64,000 nt of DNA, taken from Hymenobacter cellulosivorans (GTDB lineage Bacteria > Bacteroidota > Bacteroidia > Cytophagales > Hymenobacteraceae). The position numbers were made by a program, and so were the translations under genes. The DNA lies in assembly GCF_022919135.1 (NCBI RefSeq), contig NZ_CP095049.1:1988501-2052500 (forward strand), in the 5' to 3' direction. Under the pieces are notes generated by a model. The model saw only the letters and a list, made by a program, of their open reading frames with translations, made no database searches and was not told where the DNA came from. Shown piece by piece: positions 34,581 to 42,686 of this stretch (the first letter of the stretch is position 1; each line of letters starts with the position of its first letter).

Positions 34581-37388
34581 TCAGTGCTGCGGGGCAATGT
34601 GCAGACTCCGGAACTCGGAAGGGGAAATCTGGTAGCGGGCTTTAAAAGAAGTAGAGAAATAGGAGGGCGAGGAAAAGCCCAGCTCGTAGGCAACTTCCGA
34701 AATCGTTAGCGCTTCGTTGAGCAACAGCTCCCGGGCTTTGGTCAGGCGCAGGCTCTGAATGAAGTCGGTGACGCCGGTGCCCAGCACAGCCTTGACTTTG
34801 CGGTAGAGCTGCATGCGCGAAATGCCCAGGCTGCGGGCAATATCTTCCACGCTCAGGTCAGTCTTGGTCAGGTTGGCTTCTACCAGGGCCGTTAGGTCCT
34901 GCAGGAATTTCTGGTCGGGGTTGACGGTCGTTACCGTGGCCGAGTCCACGCTCAGCTCGCGGCGGTAATGCTCCCGCTGCCGGGCGCGGTTGGCCAGCAG
35001 GGTTTTCACGCTTTCCAGCAGGAAAGTCGGGTTGAAGGGCTTGGTCAGGTAAAGGTCGGCGCCGGCCTGCACGCCTTCCACCTGCTGCTCGGGGGCGTTG
35101 CGGGCCGTCAGCATCACCACGGGAATGTGGGAGGTGCGCCAGTCGTTGCGCAGCTGGGTCACGACTTCCAGACCGCTCAGGCCGGGCATCATCACGTCGC
35201 ACACAATCAGGTCTGGAATCAGGTCGGTGGCCAGGCGGAAGCCGCTGTGCCCGTCGGTAGCCGTCTGGACCCGGAAATCGTGGCGCAGCTTGCGGGCCAG
35301 AAAGTCGTTGACCTCGGGGTTGTCCTCGATGACCAGTACTAGGGTTTCGCTGTGCGCGTCGGTGGTAGTGGCCTCGGTTTCGGGCCCAAAGTCGGTAGCC
35401 AGGGCCTCGGGCTCGTCGAGGGTAAGCAAGGTGGGCGCGGCCGGCTCAATGGACCGCAGCTCCTCGGGCAGCTCCCGCGGCAAGGTCACGACGAAGGTGC
35501 TGCCCTGCCCCGGCTGACTGCTAAAGGTGAGCTGGCCCTGGTGCAGACGAACCAGGCCCTGCGCTAGTGCCAGGCCCATGCCCGAGCCCTTGGCCACGGC
35601 GCCCTGGTCGCCCTGGTAAAACCACTCGAAAATGTGGGCCCGGTCCTGGTCAGAGATGCCGCGGCCGGTATCGGCGATGCTCACGCGCAACGTTTCACCC
35701 TCGCCCCGCTGCAAACTAATCGTAATCTGGCCCTGGTCGGGGGTGAATTTGAGGGCATTGCTGAGCAGATTGAAGAATACTTTGTCCAGGATGTTGCCGT
35801 CGAACCAGGCCGGGAGCACCGGCTCGGCGGCCAGGAAGCGCAGCGTCACGCCCCGCAGGCGGGCCGGCTTTTCGAAGGCATCCACGATTTCGCGCACAAA
35901 GGCCACCAAGTTGCTTTCCGAGGCCCGCACCGCCATTTTGCCCACCTCGATTTTGCGGAAATCCAGTAACTGATTTACTAGTTGCAGCAGGCGCTGGGTG
36001 TTGCGCCGCACCAGGGCCAAATCCTGGCGCTGGGCCGGGTTCAGGTCGGGGCTGCTGGTGAGCAGTTCTTCCACCGGGCCCAAAATCAGGGTGAGCGGGG
36101 TGCGCAACTCGTGGCTGAAGTTGGTGAAGAAGCGCAGCTTGGCCTCGGTGTCGGCCCGGGCCTGCTCGGCCAAGGCTTCGAGCTGGTTGCGCTGGTTGCT
36201 AATTTCCTCGTTCTGGCTGACCAACTGGCGGTTAATCTTGTCGTTTTCGGCGTTTTGTAGGGCCAGCTGGTGGTTTATCAGCCGGTTTTTACGGGCCGAG
36301 TTCCAGGCTATCATACCCAGCACCGTTGCACCGAGCAGGGTAACCAGCAGGCCGTACAGAACGGTTTGCTGACTGGCGTAGGTGGCGCGCAGGCGTTGCA
36401 GCAGGCTTTGCTGCCGCTCAATGTCCTCCTGCTGGGTTATCATCTTGTCGGTCTGCTGCTGCATCGTCCGCACGTTGGTCGAGTCGATGACGATGGTACC
36501 GAGCATATTTTCGCGCTTGTAAGGCTGCTTGTGCAGAATGCTCAGGGCCGTGCGGATGGCGTCTTCCCCGCCGGGCGAGTACAGCACCGATGCCGTTTCA
36601 ACGCCCCGCTGCACCAGGTCCAGGCCCTCATTTTTGCCAGCCAGGCCATCTACCCCGATGATTTTCACCTTTTTGTCCAGGCCCAGCTGCCGGCAGATTT
36701 CGGCGGCCCCGCGGCCCATGCCGTCGTTGTGGGCAAAGATGAGCGACACCTCGGGGTGGGCTTTGAGGGCCGTAGCCAGTTCCGGAAGCTTTTTCTCGGT
36801 CCAGTCGCCGGTAACCTGGCTTACTACCCGCATATCGGGGTAGGCGGTCAGGGTTTGGGCAAAGCCCTGGTGCCGCTCGGAAGTGGCCGAGGAGCCGGGG
36901 GTGCCCAGCACTTCGATGATGCGGCCGTGGTGATTGAGCAAGCGGGCTGCGTAGCGGGCTGCCGTTTGGCCTACTTCCAGGTTGTCGCCGCCCACGTAGG
37001 CTGTGTATTGCCCGGAGGCCGTGCGTCGGTCGAGCAGGATTACCGGAACGCCGCGCCGGTAGGCTTCTTCCACGGCCGGCGTTACCGGGCCCGCCTCGTA
37101 GGGCGACACAATAAGCAAATCGATGCCGCCGCGCAGCAGTTCCCGGATTTGCTGCTGCTGCACTTGGCTGTTGTCGTGGGCGTCGAGCATGCGCAGCTCC
37201 ACATCGGGGTGGAAGCTAAGCTCCCGCTCCATGCCGGCCAGCATGGCTTCCCGCCAGGGACCGGCCATGCTGCATTGCGAAAACCCGATGCGGTAGGTTG
37301 GCTGCTTGCCACCAGAAGGGGCACAACTGGTCAGTAGCGCCAGGGCCGGCCACAGGCAAAGCAGAAAGGAAAAAACAAGTCGATTCAA
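34581..37388 (-). CDS. Hybrid two-component regulator (HTCS) with periplasmic-binding-protein sensor
   Basis: The product has 935 residues. A lipobox (LLTSC, Cys22) is followed by a type I sugar-binding domain of LacI/RbsB kind (about 32-305; IVSPYEAGPVTPAVEEAYRR, YVGGDNLEVG, FAHNDGMGRGAAE), a transmembrane helix (about 343-362), a coiled region, a histidine kinase with FSHELRTPLTL (His426) and GSGMGLALAQ in the ATPase, a receiver domain with VCDVMMPGLSG, and a C-terminal AraC-type HTH (about 835-935). It senses a mono- or disaccharide in the periplasm and activates the susCD promoter. No ATG begins the frame; a TTG at 37388 is used. The regulator is transcribed toward susC. Confidence 0.93.
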   Translation of the reverse strand: MNRLVFSFLLCLWPALALLTSCAPSGGKQPTYRIGFSQCSMAGPWREAMLAGMERELSFHPDVELRMLDAHDNSQVQQQQIRELLRGGIDLLIVSPYEAGPVTPAVEEAYRRGVPVILLDRRTASGQYTAYVGGDNLEVGQTAARYAARLLNHHGRIIEVLGTPGSSATSERHQGFAQTLTAYPDMRVVSQVTGDWTEKKLPELATALKAHPEVSLIFAHNDGMGRGAAEICRQLGLDKKVKIIGVDGLAGKNEGLDLVQRGVETASVLYSPGGEDAIRTALSILHKQPYKRENMLGTIVIDSTNVRTMQQQTDKMITQQEDIERQQSLLQRLRATYASQQTVLYGLLVTLLGATVLGMIAWNSARKNRLINHQLALQNAENDKINRQLVSQNEEISNQRNQLEALAEQARADTEAKLRFFTNFSHELRTPLTLILGPVEELLTSSPDLNPAQRQDLALVRRNTQRLLQLVNQLLDFRKIEVGKMAVRASESNLVAFVREIVDAFEKPARLRGVTLRFLAAEPVLPAWFDGNILDKVFFNLLSNALKFTPDQGQITISLQRGEGETLRVSIADTGRGISDQDRAHIFEWFYQGDQGAVAKGSGMGLALAQGLVRLHQGQLTFSSQPGQGSTFVVTLPRELPEELRSIEPAAPTLLTLDEPEALATDFGPETEATTTDAHSETLVLVIEDNPEVNDFLARKLRHDFRVQTATDGHSGFRLATDLIPDLIVCDVMMPGLSGLEVVTQLRNDWRTSHIPVVMLTARNAPEQQVEGVQAGADLYLTKPFNPTFLLESVKTLLANRARQREHYRRELSVDSATVTTVNPDQKFLQDLTALVEANLTKTDLSVEDIARSLGISRMQLYRKVKAVLGTGVTDFIQSLRLTKARELLLNEALTISEVAYELGFSSPSYFSTSFKARYQISPSEFRSLHIAPQH

Positions 37389-37501
37389 GGCAGGAGAGGC
37401 GCCCGCGGGCCATTCGGCCCGGTACGGCTACCAAATATACATTAGTCGCCGCGTAGTTGCTGCTAAAAGGATACAGCGAAGCTAGGTTCCAGGTTCCAGG
37501 C

Positions 37502-38233
37502 TCAGCCGTTGCTGGGCCCTTGCAGGCGGCTGGCGTCGTCGTAGAGCGGGGCGGTACCGGCCACGCGGCCCTGCATTTTGCGGCGCCACTGCTCACCCAG
37601 GGCCGGGCAGGCCAGCAGCTCGGCGGCCAGAGTCAGGTTTTCGCGCTGCTCGTACTTCACGCTGTTTACCAGCGTCAGGGGCCAGGCGGGGTAGGGGCGC
37701 TCCAGCAGCTCCAGCACGTCGGTGGGGGCTACGTGGCCGGGCTCCAGTACGCGCATGTACCAGCCGGTGCGGCCTGAGTCCTGCAGCCACTTGGGCAGCA
37801 GGGGCGTGTGCCAGCGCAGGCCCAGCTTGTAACAGGGAGAACGGGGCTGGGAAATCTGGACGACGGCCTCGCCCAACCGGAAAATGTCGCCCAGGCACAC
37901 GTCGTGCTCGGTGGTGGGGCCAGCCAGGGTCAGATTTTCGCCGAAGCTACCGGGCAGCATAGGGTGGCCGAGCTGCTGACTCCAGTAGGGGTAGTGAGCG
38001 CCGGGATACACGCACAGGGCCTGGTCGGGGCCGCCGTGGTTTTTCTGGTCGGCTTGCAGGTCGCCGCTCAGGTTCAGGCCATCCAGCCACACGGGCCCGG
38101 TGATTTCGGCTTTGTGAATGGCCGAGGTCCAGGGCCGGGCGGCTGGCTCCGAGTCGGTGGGGCCGAAGGATTGGGGCTGGCCGACGCGCACGGAGGCCAA
38201 AGGCAGGGACAAGGCAACAAGGTTGGTCGACAT
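37502..38233 (-). CDS. MOSC-domain protein (YiiM-like)
   Basis: The product has 243 residues and is cytoplasmic. It shows KNHGGPDQALCVYPGAHYPYW, PGSFGENLT and ISQPRSPCYKLGLR, the strictly conserved MOSC features, with the Cys in QPRSPCYKL as the expected sulphur- or molybdopterin-binding residue. A C-terminal helical region (TLVNSVKYEQ...AELLACPAL) corresponds to the 3-alpha domain of YiiM. Such proteins reduce N-hydroxylated base analogues using a molybdenum cofactor. ATG 38233 is chosen; the open frame to 38629 upstream has no family match. Confidence 0.88.
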   Translation of the reverse strand: MSTNLVALSLPLASVRVGQPQSFGPTDSEPAARPWTSAIHKAEITGPVWLDGLNLSGDLQADQKNHGGPDQALCVYPGAHYPYWSQQLGHPMLPGSFGENLTLAGPTTEHDVCLGDIFRLGEAVVQISQPRSPCYKLGLRWHTPLLPKWLQDSGRTGWYMRVLEPGHVAPTDVLELLERPYPAWPLTLVNSVKYEQRENLTLAAELLACPALGEQWRRKMQGRVAGTAPLYDDASRLQGPSNG

Positions 38234-38325
38234 CAGGCCGGAGAAGCAAGAGAGGGGAACGACGCGGCAGGCACGCATCCTACCGCCGGGCAAGGTCCGC
38301 AAAATTGCCTTAATCCTGCTCCGTC

Positions 38326-38625
38326 TTATTCTTGAAACAGCTTCTTTTCGGCCCAGAAAGTGCCAAAGGGCAGAAACGACACGACCAACGCCAGCAGCGC
38401 CTTGCCCCACGACCAGCTGTGCAGGATGCTCACTTGCAGCACCAGCAGCACATAAAGCACAAACAGCACCCCGTGGGCCATTCCTACGGCTTTTACGGCC
38501 TCGGGCTGGCCAGCCAGATATTTTAACGGCATGGCAATGCCCAACAAGACCAGGAACGACACGCCTTCCAGAAATCCAACCACGCGCAAGCGGCCCAAGG
38601 GCGTCCGCCACCAAGAAGAAAGCAT
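38326..38625 (-). CDS. DUF3817 small membrane protein
   Basis: This 99-residue protein has three hydrophobic helices. The pattern LRVVGFLEGVSFLVLLGIAMPLKYLAG, then VKAVGMAHGVLFVLYVLLVLQ and a final SFLPFGTFWAEKKL is the DUF3817 signature. The family is widespread, inner-membrane and of unknown function. It lies upstream of the MOSC gene on the same strand, separated by 92 bases. Confidence 0.88.
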   Translation of the reverse strand: MLSSWWRTPLGRLRVVGFLEGVSFLVLLGIAMPLKYLAGQPEAVKAVGMAHGVLFVLYVLLVLQVSILHSWSWGKALLALVVSFLPFGTFWAEKKLFQE

Positions 38626-38788
38626 ACAATCAGCAGCTGATGAAGCGGCAAGGTACGACGCGGCCGGCGAGGCCGAAAGCGGAGGTAGCCCACGGCCCTT
38701 TTCAGGTAAATTAGCAAGCTCGACCTAACTCATTGAGAACGGGAACCGTAAGCCCGCAAAGAATTCACCAACACTATTCTCTCCAACC

Positions 38789-39481
38789 ATGAGCACTTCA
38801 CATCAACCTACTCGCAGCGGCAGCGCCTCTTCCTATAATTCAGCTTCTTTGGGCTCCTCCAACGCCGATGGCTCTTTGCTGGGCCAGGCTAGCAAGTGGC
38901 TCAACAAAGGCAGCGTGGGCGACATGCTCGGCCGCATGACGACCACCCAGAAAGTAGTGGGCGGCGCTCTGCTGGCCGTGGGTGTAAGCGCCCTGCTGCG
39001 CGGCAACAAGAGCAAGGCCAGTAAAGCCTCCGGTGCCGGCTCCGATGCCCAGGTCGACACGCTCAATGAGCTGCTCTACTTCGTCAATGACCGGATTGAA
39101 GGCTATCAGCGCGCCGTCGAGGAAAGCCAGGACCCCCAGAACACGGGTTACTATAAGCAGCTGGTGAGCCAGAGCCAGCAATTTGCCAATGAGCTCAACG
39201 GCTTCCTGCGCCAGCAGGGCGGCAGCCGCCAAGACAGCACCACGGTAAAAGGTAAATTCTACCGCGCCTGGATGGATACGAAAGCCGCCATTACCGGCGC
39301 CGATGAAAAAGCCATTCTTGGCTCCAACATCTACGGCGAGGAGTGGGCCATCAAAGCCTACGAGGACGCCCTGAGCGACAACACGCTGCGTGGCCCGGTA
39401 CGCCAGGCCGTAGAGCGCCAGTATCAGCACTCGAAGCAGACCTACAACCGCCTGAAAGGCATGGAAGGCAAGCAGGAGTAA
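38789..39481 (+). CDS. PA2169/DUF2383-type four-helix-bundle protein
   Basis: This 230-residue protein has a disordered Ser-rich N-terminus (1-40), a short hydrophobic stretch (KVVGGALLAVGVSALLRG, about 54-71) and a helical C-terminal domain with TLNELLYFVNDRIEGYQRAVEESQDP, QFANELNGFLRQQG, FYRAWMDTKAAITGADEKAIL and EEWAIKAYEDAL. The last two segments are typical of DUF2383 (PA2169) proteins, ferritin-like bundles of unknown, possibly stress-related function. The hydrophobic segment could be a membrane anchor. It is followed by a strong terminator. Confidence 0.8.
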   Translation: MSTSHQPTRSGSASSYNSASLGSSNADGSLLGQASKWLNKGSVGDMLGRMTTTQKVVGGALLAVGVSALLRGNKSKASKASGAGSDAQVDTLNELLYFVNDRIEGYQRAVEESQDPQNTGYYKQLVSQSQQFANELNGFLRQQGGSRQDSTTVKGKFYRAWMDTKAAITGADEKAILGSNIYGEEWAIKAYEDALSDNTLRGPVRQAVERQYQHSKQTYNRLKGMEGKQE

Positions 39482-39503
39482 GCTGCCTGATATATAATCC
39501 AAC

Positions 39504-39537
39504 AAAAAAGGGCACCCACAGCGGGTGCCCTTTTTTT
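39504..39537. terminator. Bidirectional terminator of the GGGCACCC type
   Basis: Core stem GGGCACCC / GGGTGCCC with loop ACAGC (39510-39530), flanked by A6 and T7. It serves the gene ending at 39481 and the converging metallopeptidase gene. Confidence 0.92.
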
Positions 39538-39574
39538 GTGGTGCAGTTGCAGCTGCGAGCCACGCGACCAAAGC

Positions 39575-40408
39575 CTAGTACATCGTGTCGATGCCGGCCC
39601 GGTCGCCGGCGGAGAGGCCGGTGCGCTGGATGTTGAAGGTGGAGCCGTCTTTCTTGGTGATGGTGGGCTGGCCGTTCGAAGAGAACGAGAACGAGCCGTA
39701 CATCATGATGGAGCCAAAGTCGAGGGCGCCGAAGTCGGTGCCGGCGTAGCCCGAGACGCCGTACTTGGTGAAGTTGTTCTCGTAGCCGGCCTGAATGTTC
39801 TGGGTCAGGATGTTCACGTAGGTGTCCCGGTCGTTGCGGGTTTGCTCGTGGAACAGACCCAGGGCGTGGCCAATTTCGTGGATGGTGTTACCCGTAGAGC
39901 AGCCCGAGGCCAGGTTGATGTACTGGCGGCCGCCAATCATGCCGATGTTGGAGGAGCAGCCCGAGCCCACGCGGAAGGTCACGTAGTTGGCCTGGGTGGT
40001 GCGCTTCACGAAGCGAACGGGCGTGTAGGTCTGCCAGTGGGCAATGGCGTCGGTGACGCGGGTCTGGCTGGGCAGGGCGGCATCGATGGTGTAGTACACC
40101 ACGGCGCTGGGCCACTTGCCGGTGTTGCGGCCGGCGCTTTCGGTCTGCGGGCCGGTGGGGTTTACCTGGCTGGCCGTCAGAATGATGTCGCCTTCCAGGA
40201 TATTCTCCCCGTTGATTTGCTGGTACACGCCCATCTTGCCAACCTGAGTCGGGCCGGTTTTGCTGGGGTAGGCTTCTTCTACTTTGGCATCCTGTACGGC
40301 GGCCGAGGCAGCGGGGGCAGTTGCTTCCTGTTCTTTGGAGCAGCTGGAGAAGGCCGTAGCGCCAACGCTGAGGCCGAGCATGAGGAGGGAAAGACGAGTG
40401 GTTTTCAT
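39575..40408 (-). CDS. Astacin-like M12 zinc metallopeptidase, lipoprotein
   Basis: This 277-residue protein has lipobox AFSSC (Cys23), a propeptide-like region and a catalytic domain that starts near KWPSAVVYYTID (astacin mature N-terminus). The zinc motif is HEIGHALGLFHEQTR (His177, Glu178, His181, His187) and the Met-turn is IMMYGSFSFS, with the Tyr that gives the fifth zinc ligand in astacins. Cysteines at GSGCSS and ASGCST could form a disulphide. It is a secreted or surface protease; many Bacteroidota carry several such genes. Confidence 0.92.
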   Translation of the reverse strand: MKTTRLSLLMLGLSVGATAFSSCSKEQEATAPAASAAVQDAKVEEAYPSKTGPTQVGKMGVYQQINGENILEGDIILTASQVNPTGPQTESAGRNTGKWPSAVVYYTIDAALPSQTRVTDAIAHWQTYTPVRFVKRTTQANYVTFRVGSGCSSNIGMIGGRQYINLASGCSTGNTIHEIGHALGLFHEQTRNDRDTYVNILTQNIQAGYENNFTKYGVSGYAGTDFGALDFGSIMMYGSFSFSSNGQPTITKKDGSTFNIQRTGLSAGDRAGIDTMY

Positions 40409-40553
40409 GGCAAGGGAGAGTTGAATGAATTGCGAATTTTACAAATAATGCGCTTTTAGTTTGCAATAGCAATCAGTTAGGAAGATTATTTATTGAAAAT
40501 GATATAGGTAATATCGAATAAAACTGCCGGCGAAGACGCTGCTTATTGCCAAT

Positions 40554-40583
40554 AAAAAGGGCACCCTCAGCGGGTGCCCTTTC
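40554..40583. terminator. Terminator of the GGGCACCC type
   Basis: Core stem GGGCACCC / GGGTGCCC (40559-40579) with flanking A5 and a short T-run. It lies downstream of the small minus-strand gene that ends at 40607 and upstream of the metallopeptidase gene. Confidence 0.85.
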
Positions 40584-40606
40584 GGGTGTAGGTCGTGGGG
40601 AGGGGA

Positions 40607-40923
40607 CTAGCGCTTGTTCAGGCCGGCAATGTAACCGGCCCAATAATCGTACTCGGCGCTACCGAAGGTGGTAAGGCTCTGCTCATACCGGGCGTAGTCT
40701 ACTTCGAGCCGGAGCTCGGCCTGGAAATCCAGGTTGTGGGGGTTATTGTTATAGTAGCTCAGCAGCGATACCCGCACGGATTGGCCCAGGTCGTAGCCTT
40801 CGGCGTAATCGGCGGGGGGCGCACGGCTAGGGTGGCTGGGCGGGTTGCGGTAGTAGTAGCCTGGGCAGTACCGGCGCTGAGCGCGAGGGCAACTAATGGA
40901 AGATAAAACAGGGCTTTTTTCAT
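40607..40923 (-). pseudogene. Small secreted protein of unknown function, frameshifted
   Basis: From ATG 40923 the frame codes a signal peptide (KKALFYLPLVALALSAGTAQA) and then ATRPATLAVRPP, but soon loses sense and stops at 40759. The rest of the protein is open in the neighbouring frame: DYAEGYDLGQSVRVSLLSYY, LDFQAELRLEVDYARYEQSL, and a final YIAGLNKR ending at 40607. One extra base in the run of six G (plus strand 40814-40819) would join them into a 105-residue protein ending at a terminator. I do not recognise the family. It is either a sequencing slip or a real one-base loss. Confidence 0.7.
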
Positions 40924-41154
40924 AGGAAGGAAGTAGGATGGATAGGTTGAGGAATACGCAAACCTAGCCCCCAGGCCGGGCCGGGGAAAGGTCACTATCG
41001 GTGTAAATGTGACACGACAGGGTGGCGGAACAGAACTGGCAAAACGGCGGGGCCCCGGCATGAAAGCCAGTCAGGAGGTTGCTGGGGCCAGTGCTGGGCC
41101 ATAATAGAGGCGCAAATTGCCTCTTGACCCGCCCGCGGTGACTCCCGAAGTCGA
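40924..41154. other. Gap upstream of the small secreted gene and the 21-bp repeat
   Basis: No gene is supported in 40924-41154. It should contain the promoter for the minus-strand gene ending at 40607; no clear motif was found. Confidence 0.4.
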
Positions 41155-41360
41155 TTCGGACGCCTGCGAAACCGTTTCGGACACTCATGAAGCCATTTCG
41201 GTTGCCCATGATACCGTTTCGGACGCCCATGGTACGGTTTCGGACACTCACGAAGCCATTTCGGACGGCCATGATAGGGTTTTGGACACTCACGACACGG
41301 TTTCGGACGCCTATGATACCGTTTCGGACGGTGAGGAAGTGACTTCGGACGGGCTAAAAT
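41155..41360. repeat. 21-bp tandem repeat, nine full units plus a partial one
   Basis: Nine direct units of exactly 21 bases run from 41155 to 41343 and a partial tenth follows. Each begins TTCGGAC (one TTTGGAC, one TTCGGTT) and most continue with a CATGA or CACGA core and end in CGT or CAT. Because 21 is divisible by three, reading frames stay open: on the plus strand the unit reads as a heptapeptide like DTVSDAH or DTHEAIS, and on the minus strand like GFMSVRN. The plus frame has no ATG start (a TTG lies at 41117), so it is not called a gene here. Confidence 0.9.
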
Positions 41361-41401
41361 AAACGGGACCGTAGGGAGGGGCCGAGAAAGAAATCCTAGT
41401 A

Positions 41402-41435
41402 GTTTACGGCTATGTTAAACCCCTAATTTATTTCG
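41402..41435 (+). promoter_or_regulatory. Possible Bacteroidota-type promoter
   Basis: GTTTAC at 41402-41407 and TAATTTAT at 41424-41431 resemble the -33 (TTTG) and -7 (TAnnTTTG) elements with suitable spacing. They lie directly before the gene at 41442. This is a weak call from motif likeness alone. Confidence 0.3.
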
Positions 41436-41441
41436 TGTTAT

Positions 41442-42152
41442 ATGCGTAAGCTTACCGTTGATTTCAGTTTCCGGCAGGAAGAGTTGCTGCCCCTGGCCCG
41501 CCTGCTACAAGGGCACGTCACGCGGGACCTGGCCGAGTTCAAACAGCTGCTGCCGGAGGAGTACGGCCCCCGGTTCTTGCCCGACTACGCCGCCCGCCTG
41601 GCCGCGGCCGAAGCCCTGACGAGCACCAGCATCAGTCGGGGCCAGGCCCAGCTGATTACGCAGCGCATCAAGAGCACGTCGGCCAAGCTGCCCCAACTGC
41701 TCGACCACCTCGAAGCGCGGGTGCGCCGGGCCCAGGGCCTGACGGTACCGGCCGCGTCGTTTGGCATCAAGGAAGTGCGGCAGGCCCGCACCTCCGGCGA
41801 CATGGAGCGCCTGGAGGCCCGGCTTAAAGCCTTGCTCCAAAACCTGGATGCCAACCGCGAGGCCCTGGCAGCCAAGGGCCACCCGGAAGCGGATACCACG
41901 GCTCTGCGCACCCTCTACACCGACCTGACCCAGGACACGACCTTGCAGGACTTATACCAGACTGGCAGCCAGGGCCTCACGGCCGAGAATATTACGACCC
42001 TGAACCACCTCTACGCGCTGATGCAGGAGGTAATGGCCGACGGCAAAAGCCTCTATGGCCGCTCGGATAAGGTGAAGGCGCGGACGAATTATACGCTGCG
42101 GCAGCTGCTAAAGCGGGTGAGGACGGAGCGGGATGGGGAGAGTGAGGCGTAA
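41442..42152 (+). CDS. Helical protein of unknown function
   Basis: The product has 236 residues, no signal peptide and no membrane helix. It is rich in Leu, Ala, Arg and Glu and should be almost fully alpha-helical, with coiled-coil-like stretches around LPQLLDHLEARVRRA and MERLEARLKALLQNLDANREAL. The C-terminus is basic (SDKVKARTNYTLRQLLKRVR). It starts about 80 bases after the 21-bp repeat and ends at a terminator, so it is a single-gene unit. I do not recognise a family and make no functional claim. Confidence 0.75.
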   Translation: MRKLTVDFSFRQEELLPLARLLQGHVTRDLAEFKQLLPEEYGPRFLPDYAARLAAAEALTSTSISRGQAQLITQRIKSTSAKLPQLLDHLEARVRRAQGLTVPAASFGIKEVRQARTSGDMERLEARLKALLQNLDANREALAAKGHPEADTTALRTLYTDLTQDTTLQDLYQTGSQGLTAENITTLNHLYALMQEVMADGKSLYGRSDKVKARTNYTLRQLLKRVRTERDGESEA

Positions 42153-42173
42153 GGAGTAGGCTAGTGGAAAGGA

Positions 42174-42201
42174 AAAGGGCACCCGTGAGGGTGCCCTTTT
42201 T
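42174..42201 (+). terminator. Terminator of the GGGCACCC type
   Basis: Core stem GGGCACCC / GGGTGCCC (42177-42196) with a four-base loop GTGA and a five-T tail, 21 bases after the helical-protein stop. Confidence 0.9.
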
Positions 42202-42236
42202 GTTTGGGGTAGTGTTGTGCTGGCGCAGCCGCTCGG

Positions 42237-42638
42237 CTATGGAGCAGAATAGGTGGCAAAGGCTTCTGTGGCGGCTCCATCTAGCAAACAGCAAGTGGCA
42301 TAGGATATACTGTCTACCCAATCCGCCAACTGCTGAATTTGCTCATCTCGTATTAGATTATTGCTGCGTAGCATTCCTTCTGGTTCAAGGCCCCAGGCTC
42401 TTGCAAAATGACAGATACCCCAGAGGGCGGCAATGATTTCGCGGTCTACAGTTGGATGAGTGAAGTCGTCGGCTAAGACGCGCAGGGCAGCCATTACCTC
42501 GTGGTAATTGGCTTCAATTAGGGTTCCATTGAATGGACGCAGCATCCCGAGGAAGCCCCGCGCAGACTTAGGATGCTCAAAGTCTTCGTGGTTAAATGAA
42601 TGGTGGAGCAATAGCTCTTTGGCTTCTTGTTTGGTCAT
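42237..42638 (-). CDS. Small cytoplasmic protein of unknown function
   Basis: A 133-residue protein without signal peptide. It opens TKQEAKELLLHHSFNHEDFEHPKSARGFLGMLRPFNG-like and contains a mostly helical middle (HEVMAALRVLADDF, DREIIAALWGICHFARAWGLEP). Size, acidity and its place next to another small AT-rich gene recall accessory or immunity-type genes, but nothing in it names a family. The coding sequence is somewhat more AT-rich than the surrounding housekeeping genes. Confidence 0.6.
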   Translation of the reverse strand: MTKQEAKELLLHHSFNHEDFEHPKSARGFLGMLRPFNGTLIEANYHEVMAALRVLADDFTHPTVDREIIAALWGICHFARAWGLEPEGMLRSNNLIRDEQIQQLADWVDSISYATCCLLDGAATEAFATYSAP

Positions 42639-42686
42639 AGCCTATTTGCTATCTAGTATTGTGAGCAATTGCTATAGAAATACTAT

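Noticed and set aside
40964..41293. 109-codon minus-strand gene over the 21-bp repeat
   Set aside because: The first half is repeat and the second half is GC-rich sequence without features. It could be real only if the repeat itself is translated, so it is treated under the repeat.
41155..41360. CRISPR array
   Set aside because: The units are contiguous 21-bp tandem copies with no spacers, and no cas gene is near.
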